Shown in pieces: positions 18,304-18,313 of a DNA stretch of 18,313 nt (its first letter is position 1; each line of letters begins with the position of its first letter). The notes below the pieces were generated by a model that was given only the letters and a program-made list of their open reading frames with translations, did not search any database and was not told where the DNA came from. Location: NCBI GenBank assembly GCA_004335635.1, contig QAXH01004090.1, forward strand, positions 1-18,313. Reading direction: 5' to 3'. The translations under genes and the position numbers were made by a program. This stretch comes from Chloromonas sp. AAM2 (taxonomy: Eukaryota; Chlorophyta; Chlorophyceae; Chlamydomonadales; Chlamydomonadaceae).

Positions 18304-18313
18304 TCAACTCTCA
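18251..18313 (-). repeat. Dispersed repeat C, copy 2 (truncated by window end)
   Basis: Identical over 63 bases to 3128-3190, same orientation. It overlaps the N-terminal part of the nuclease-like fragment; identity breaks just before the YQLGKQLHG-coding sequence. The repeat certainly may continue beyond the window. Confidence 0.9.

Overview
The window looks like nuclear DNA of a chlamydomonadalean (volvocine-type) green alga. It has spliced genes with GTRAGT-type donors and short CAG acceptors, a pherophorin gene (a family essentially confined to this lineage), TGTAA polyadenylation signals, axonemal-type genes, and many dispersed repeats and microsatellites. Moderate GC, long repeat-rich introns and abundant element fragments would suit something like Haematococcus, but the species is an inference.

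Three spliced genes can be assembled by hand; in each, every splice junction keeps frame and joins recognised family motifs. (1) A minus-strand, six-exon pherophorin gene (6699 to 3955) encodes a 348-residue secreted wall/ECM glycoprotein with two pherophorin domains in tandem. (2) A plus-strand, nine-exon gene (8510 to 13694) encodes a 679-residue cytoplasmic protein with a TerD-like region split by an acidic/proline insert, followed by MORN repeats. (3) A minus-strand, three-exon gene (16891 to 16076) encodes a 106-residue LC8-family dynein light chain. Genes 1 and 2 are divergent across about 1.8 kb; genes 2 and 3 are convergent across about 2.4 kb that holds a dead LINE, microsatellites and a 40-bp minisatellite.

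The left 3.5 kb is repeat-rich: coiled-coil ORF scraps, a degenerate 40-bp tandem array, a near-perfect 47-bp-arm hairpin, and pieces that recur elsewhere in the window (a 101-bp block again in intron 5 of gene 2; a 63-bp block again at the right edge). The right edge carries a minus-strand fragment with an RDVNAA motif like the RuvC-III motif of TnpB/Fanzor nucleases, running out of the window.

No bacterial-type operon, CRISPR array, tRNA or rRNA was recognised. The most unusual items are the TerD-like/MORN architecture, the long perfect hairpin, the possible Fanzor-like remnant with its shared 63-bp block, and the exon-for-exon duplication inside the pherophorin gene.
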